A DNA stretch of 10,413 nt from positions 1 through 10,413 of the forward strand of contig JALOAB010000057.1 in NCBI GenBank assembly GCA_023229045.1, written 5' to 3'. Shown here piece by piece: positions 7,269 to 10,413 of the stretch (position 1 is its first letter; every line of letters starts with the position of its first letter). Position numbers and translations under genes: made by a program. The notes beneath the pieces were generated by a model, which ran no database searches, was not told where the DNA came from, and saw nothing but the letters and a program-made list of their open reading frames with translations. The stretch comes from Fidelibacterota bacterium. GTDB lineage: Bacteria; Fidelibacterota; UBA2242.

Positions 7269-7287
7269 TGTCGCACTAATATGACAC
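7269..7287. promoter_or_regulatory. Operator/enhancer copy 1: TGTCG-N8-TGACAC
   Basis: An imperfect dyad with TGTC and GACA arms lies 17 bases after the activator gene stop. The same sequence with the same eight-base spacing recurs 55 bases downstream. Paired dyads of this size are typical of enhancer sites for NtrC-type activators. This copy also overlaps the ATGACA -35 candidate at 7281-7286, so repression of that promoter is the competing reading. Confidence 0.5.
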
Positions 7288-7309
7288 TATAGCCTGAAAC
7301 AGGTATTAT
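7281..7309 (+). promoter_or_regulatory. Candidate sigma-70 promoter upstream of pilB
   Basis: ATGACA at 7281-7286 and TATTAT at 7304-7309 are 17 bases apart, each one mismatch from consensus. Start of transcription would be near 7316, giving a leader of about 110 bases. It would place the two TGTCG-N8-TGACAC copies over the -35 and just after the start, a repressor-like arrangement. In AT-rich DNA such matches occur by chance. Confidence 0.35.
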
Positions 7310-7323
7310 ATAAGACTTAAATG

Positions 7324-7342
7324 TGTCGTTAATTGGTGACAC
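7324..7342. promoter_or_regulatory. Operator/enhancer copy 2: TGTCG-N8-TGACAC
   Basis: This is the better of the two copies as a dyad: GTGTC and GACAC arms around ten bases. Its centre lies about 114 bases before the start site predicted from the -24/-12 element at 7421-7436, a usual distance for a sigma-54 enhancer. The eight central bases differ from copy 1, so only the arms are conserved, as expected for a real binding site. Confidence 0.5.
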
Positions 7343-7420
7343 GTGTTTCTTTTCCACTGATTTTCTTTCTGTCATCATAATTACTTCAATATTAATCATT
7401 TAGCGCTTATTATGCGGAGT

Positions 7421-7436
7421 TGGTATGTCATTTGCT
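7421..7436 (+). promoter_or_regulatory. Sigma-54-like -24/-12 promoter element overlapping the pilB start
   Basis: TGGTATG, four bases, then TTGCT matches the consensus TGGCACG-N4-TTGCW with the invariant GG and GC exactly ten bases apart. It is the only GG-N10-GC on the plus strand of this intergenic region. It predicts a start near 7447, beyond the ATG at 7425, so transcripts from it would have to use the ATG at 7455. The good Shine-Dalgarno for 7425 argues against this. Confidence 0.4.
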
Positions 7437-9104
7437 GTATTAATCCGGGGCATTATGATAATTAGTAATAAGATATTAAATCCTCAGGGTAATGACGCAT
7501 CAGCGCCACCGCTAATTCATTCAACAAAATTATCCGCGGACGATTGTGACCAACAGCAGGTAAGAATTGAGCGATACGTTGCTAGCGAGAATATCCCTAA
7601 GATAGAAATTACAGACCTTGGTTTTGTTGAACCTAATATTATCTCATCCATACCAGAAGAATACGCGCGCCGCTTTGCTATGTTGGCGTTCAATCTGAAG
7701 AACGGCCGTTTATGCGTTGCTATGGCGAATCCTTTCGATGTCGTAGCGCGCGAGACTATCTCTTTAAAAGTTAGCAAACTATTCGACATATACTACGCAC
7801 CGCGCAAAGCCATCCTAAACGCTATTGAAAAATACTATTCACAGCGCGCTAATTTCGAAGAAAGCCTGCGAGAGCTGGTCGATTTCGAGATCGAGCCGAA
7901 CAATGAAATCGAGGAATCCGACACCGACCTGCTTCGCATTCAGGCCGCGGACGCGCCGGCCATCAAATTCGTTAATTTAATGCTTCTCCAGGGCATTCAG
8001 GATCGCGCTTCAGACATTCACATTGAGCCACAGGAAAAAGAGCTCAAAGTGCGTTTTCGAGTCGATGGAATTCTGCGCGAAATTACTCCACCCCCCAAAA
8101 AAATGCAGGCGGGCATTATTTCCCGTATCAAGATTCTGGGCGGACTGGACATCGCTGAACGACGCGTTCCTCAGGATGGTCGCACCAAAATAAAGATAAT
8201 GGGGCGCCAAATTGATATCCGGATTTCCACCCTGCCGATTATTTACGGTGAAAAAATAGTCATGCGCATTCTTGACAAAGGCAGTGTTTCTCTCAACATC
8301 GATGACATTGGCTTTGAACCCGCCCTCATGAAAAAGTTCAAAGAAATTCTCACCCAGGCTCATGGCATGGTGTTGGTAACCGGTCCGACCGGTAGCGGTA
8401 AAACCACCACACTCTATTCATCCCTGAACTTTGTTAATTCACCGGAAAAAAATATCATTACGGTTGAAGATCCGGTCGAATATCGCTTAAAGGGCATAAA
8501 CCAAATTCAGGCCAGGCCGCAGGTCGGACTGACTTTTGCCGCCGGACTGCGCTCGATTCTGAGACAAGATCCGGACATTGTCATGGTAGGCGAAATTCGC
8601 GACTCGGAAACCGCCGAAATAGCCGTAAAGGCCGCTCTGACCGGCCATCTGGTTCTATCGACCCTTCATACCAACGACGCCGCCTCTACAATCATTCGCC
8701 TACTAAATATGGGAATCGATAAGTACCTGATCTGTTCTTCGGTATCGGTAATTATTGCTCAGCGACTGGCGCGTCGGATATGCTTGCACTGCAAAGAAAA
8801 GCATAAACCAGAAGAAGAGTATCTACAGCGCTTAAATTCTTTAAACGTTAATCCTGATAAAATCAACTTTTATCGCGGTCGCGGATGTGAATATTGTAGC
8901 GGTTCGGGTCTTTGGGGGCGAATTGCCATCTATGAATTTTTCCTTCTGACCCGCGAAATCAAAGACCTGATCATCCGGGACGCTTCGGAACAGGATCTGA
9001 AGCAAGCCGGTATGGAACTGGGTATGGAGTCGCTCCTGCAAAACGGTTTGAAAAAAGTCAACGAAGGTCTGACAACTGTCAGTGAAATAATGCGAATTAT
9101 CTGA
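7425..9104 (+). CDS. pilB: Type IV pilus assembly / type II secretion ATPase, PilB/GspE family
   Basis: This 559-residue protein is the extension motor of a type IV pilus or type II secretion system. It is a cytoplasmic hexamer that drives pilin addition through the inner-membrane platform. An MshEN/T2SSE N-terminal domain spans about 55-145, the secretion ATPase about 170-545. Walker A GPTGSGKT is at 320-327, the Asp box EDPVEY follows at about 349-354, Walker B DPDIVMVGEIRD is at 382-393, and the His box GHLVLSTLHTNDA comes soon after. A zinc-binding tetracysteine is visible: C453, C456, C488, C491. The tetracysteine and N-domain mark it as an assembly ATPase, not the retraction ATPase PilT. 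ATG 7425 has GGAG five bases upstream. ATG 7455, behind GGGG, is required if the sigma-54-like element is used. It overlaps pilC by one base. Pilus versus secretion use cannot be settled here. Confidence 0.93.
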   Translation: MSFAVLIRGIMIISNKILNPQGNDASAPPLIHSTKLSADDCDQQQVRIERYVASENIPKIEITDLGFVEPNIISSIPEEYARRFAMLAFNLKNGRLCVAMANPFDVVARETISLKVSKLFDIYYAPRKAILNAIEKYYSQRANFEESLRELVDFEIEPNNEIEESDTDLLRIQAADAPAIKFVNLMLLQGIQDRASDIHIEPQEKELKVRFRVDGILREITPPPKKMQAGIISRIKILGGLDIAERRVPQDGRTKIKIMGRQIDIRISTLPIIYGEKIVMRILDKGSVSLNIDDIGFEPALMKKFKEILTQAHGMVLVTGPTGSGKTTTLYSSLNFVNSPEKNIITVEDPVEYRLKGINQIQARPQVGLTFAAGLRSILRQDPDIVMVGEIRDSETAEIAVKAALTGHLVLSTLHTNDAASTIIRLLNMGIDKYLICSSVSVIIAQRLARRICLHCKEKHKPEEEYLQRLNSLNVNPDKINFYRGRGCEYCSGSGLWGRIAIYEFFLLTREIKDLIIRDASEQDLKQAGMELGMESLLQNGLKKVNEGLTTVSEIMRII

Positions 9105-10330
9105 TGGCTACCTTCAACTATATCGCTATTCATCCCAGCGGGAAAAAAATCCACGGCACAACCGAATCTGAAAGCTCATTCGCGCTCGTAAACCAGATGC
9201 GTCAGATGGGAATTACGGTCATATCGGTCGAACAGGGCAAAAGAGCAAAATCCGAATTAAGTATCTGGAAGCGTTCAATTGGCGGCGGCCAAAAAATAAA
9301 AACCGAAATGCTGGTGGTGTTCTTCCGGCAACTTGCAACAATGGTCGAGGCGGGAGTTCAGCTGGTCGACAGCCTGGCTCTTCTGTCCGAGCAGACTGAA
9401 AATGTAACCTTTAGAGACATTATAAAAAAAATTAAAAATCAGATCGAAGGCGGCGGCAATTTCTCCTTCGCCTTGTCACAATATCCTAAAATATTTCCCA
9501 ACCTGACCGTGGCTATGGTTAAAGTAGCTGAAATGGGCGGAAATCTGGGAGGAATTCTGGAACAATTAGCTATCTATATCGAGGATAAGGATAAAATCGA
9601 CAAGAAAATTAAATCGGCTTCTTCCTATCCGCGATTTATCATGATTTTTTTCCTGATCGTGGTGGCGGCGGTGGTTTTTGTACTGGTGCCTAAGTTTAAA
9701 GATATTTTTGAGGGATTCGGCGCTCAATTACCGGGACCGACCCGGGTCATTCTGGCTTTCAGCAATTTTATGCGCAACAATCTGCCTGCCGAAATAATCA
9801 TTTTCACCGGTATTTTCATCGGTATCAAATTGTTACTAAAAAGTACAACCGGCCGGCGGCTTTATCATAATTATATACTCAAATTGCCGATTGCGGGAAA
9901 GATTATCCTCAAATCGATCCTGGCGCGATTCAATAAAACCCTGGGCACCCTGGTGACCAGCGGCGTTGGATTAGTTGATGCTCTGACGGTTGCCGGCGAA
10001 ACCGCTAACAATGTTATAATTCAGGAAATGATTGAGGATGTTAAATTAAATGTGACCGGCGGCGGCTCGTTAGCCCAATCGCTTGAAAGGCATCCGATCT
10101 TTCCGCCCATGATGGTTAAGATGATTGCCGTCGGAGAAGAATCCGGCGCGCTGGAATCAATGTTGAATAAAGTGTCTCAATTTTATGAACGTCAGCTCAA
10201 TGCGACGATCGATGGGCTGACGGCTATTATCGAACCGGTCCTGATGATCGGGCTGGGGGTTTTGGCTCTGTTTGTAGTGCTAGCTCTGTATCTCCCAATC
10301 TTCCAAATGTCGGGAGCAATCAGTGGCTAA
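9104..10330 (+). CDS. pilC: Type IV pilus / type II secretion inner-membrane platform protein, PilC/GspF family
   Basis: This 408-residue protein has the standard size and two repeated T2SSF domains, at about 70-193 and 273-395. The repeats can be seen as paired phrases: FFRQLATMVEAGVQLVDSLALL versus FNKTLGTLVTSGVGLVDALTVA, and VAEMGGNLGGILEQLA versus VGEESGALESMLNKVS. Three membrane segments are predicted near 178-197, 228-246 and 377-400, the usual PilC/GspF topology. The N-terminal 50 residues (ATFNYIAIHPSGKKIHGTTE) are the typical small beta-rich start. The ATG shares one base with the pilB stop (TGATG), so the motor and platform are translationally coupled. It forms the membrane base on which PilB acts. 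No pilT lies between them, unlike several known pilB-pilT-pilC loci. Confidence 0.94.
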   Translation: MATFNYIAIHPSGKKIHGTTESESSFALVNQMRQMGITVISVEQGKRAKSELSIWKRSIGGGQKIKTEMLVVFFRQLATMVEAGVQLVDSLALLSEQTENVTFRDIIKKIKNQIEGGGNFSFALSQYPKIFPNLTVAMVKVAEMGGNLGGILEQLAIYIEDKDKIDKKIKSASSYPRFIMIFFLIVVAAVVFVLVPKFKDIFEGFGAQLPGPTRVILAFSNFMRNNLPAEIIIFTGIFIGIKLLLKSTTGRRLYHNYILKLPIAGKIILKSILARFNKTLGTLVTSGVGLVDALTVAGETANNVIIQEMIEDVKLNVTGGGSLAQSLERHPIFPPMMVKMIAVGEESGALESMLNKVSQFYERQLNATIDGLTAIIEPVLMIGLGVLALFVVLALYLPIFQMSGAISG

Positions 10331-10400
10331 AGAAAACAACAATAAACCTCTTCCGGAAATACCGAGTCCGGAAGACCTAACAAAGGAGGTAGTAAAATGA
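10323..10400 (+). CDS. Possible 25-residue small protein between pilC and the next gene
   Basis: A GTG at 10323 opens a frame that overlaps the last eight bases of pilC and runs to TGA at 10398-10400, overlapping the next ATG as ATGA. The product is hydrophilic, rich in Pro, Glu, Asn and Lys, with LPEIPSPEDL in the middle and no membrane or signal segment. GGGAG at 10312-10316 lies six bases before the GTG, a proper ribosome site. The overlap at both ends fits the coupling style of this operon. Against it: it is very short, its last codons coincide with the next gene's Shine-Dalgarno, and I know no family for it. It may only be a spacer. Confidence 0.3.
   Translation: MAKENNNKPLPEIPSPEDLTKEVVK
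10384..10390 (+). promoter_or_regulatory. Strong Shine-Dalgarno AGGAGGT for the downstream gene
   Basis: AGGAGGT is followed by six bases and then ATG at 10397. It is the strongest ribosome site in the window, so the next gene is probably made in larger amounts than PilB or PilC, as expected for a pilin or another structural subunit. Confidence 0.7.
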
Positions 10401-10413
10401 AAAGGTTCCTTGG
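10397..10413 (+). CDS. Start of next gene, truncated by window end (possibly a prepilin)
   Basis: Only MKRFL and part of a Gly codon are visible. The start is supported by the AGGAGGT six bases upstream. A short basic start right after pilC would suit a prepilin leader, which continues with a GFTLIE-type motif, but it would equally suit an ordinary signal peptide. Nothing in the visible bases decides this. Confidence 0.5.

Noticed and set aside
7370..7374. Third copy of the TGTCG-type operator (TGTCA at 7370).
   Set aside because: Only one half-site is present; no TGACAC arm follows at the proper spacing.
8010..8363. 117-codon minus-strand frame inside pilB, with similar shadows inside the HEAT gene and the activator gene.
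   Set aside because: These mirror the codon pattern of strongly conserved genes on the other strand and show no family motif.
7425..9104. Assignment of the ATPase to a retraction motor (PilT) or to plasmid conjugation.
   Set aside because: The N-terminal MshEN-type domain, the tetracysteine and the adjacent PilC/GspF gene fit an assembly ATPase.

Overview
The window looks like chromosomal DNA from a diderm (Gram-negative) bacterium. It carries a lipid A pathway hydrolase of the LpxH type, a lipoprotein signal, and a type IV pilus / type II secretion-like assembly locus. The LpxH-like protein has the motif style I associate with Bacteroidota and the wider FCB group and related candidate phyla (GDLFDFWFEY, GGNHDYW, GHFHLP). 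This hints at that part of the tree but does not prove it. No rRNA, tRNA, CRISPR array, insertion sequence or phage gene is visible. The coding content is mid-GC and tightly packed.

Layout. (1) 90-2083, minus strand: butyrate kinase followed 14 bases later by phosphate butyryltransferase, a two-gene acyl-phosphate module. (2) 2084-2334: divergent intergenic region with two short dyads. (3) 2335-3090, plus strand: LpxH-like UDP-2,3-diacylglucosamine hydrolase. (4) 3111-4979: a good sigma-70-like promoter, a HEAT-repeat lipoprotein, and, overlapping it by ATGA, a secreted protein with a coiled coil, a small beta-barrel-like segment and an FxLYD-like C-terminus. (5) 5126-7251: a soluble histidine-kinase-like protein whose ATP-binding motifs are eroded, overlapping or abutting an intact NtrC-family sigma-54 activator. 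(6) 7252-7454: a regulatory region with two copies of TGTCG-N8-TGACAC, a sigma-54-like -24/-12 element and a competing sigma-70-like promoter. (7) 7425-10330: pilB/gspE-like ATPase and pilC/gspF-like membrane platform, overlapping by one base. (8) 10323-10413: a possible 25-codon ORF and the first codons of another gene behind a near-perfect Shine-Dalgarno sequence.

How the parts fit. The kinase-like protein and the activator resemble a diverged PilS/PilR pair placed directly upstream of the pilus motor genes. The simplest reading is that the activator binds the two repeated sites and drives pilB-pilC and the downstream gene from the sigma-54-like element. The loss of recognisable N and G boxes in the partner suggests it no longer works as an ordinary ATP-dependent kinase. 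The most unusual signals are the degenerate kinase, the paired operators with two incompatible promoter readings, and the small ORF between pilC and the next gene. The HEAT lipoprotein pair is a plausible uncharacterised envelope module.
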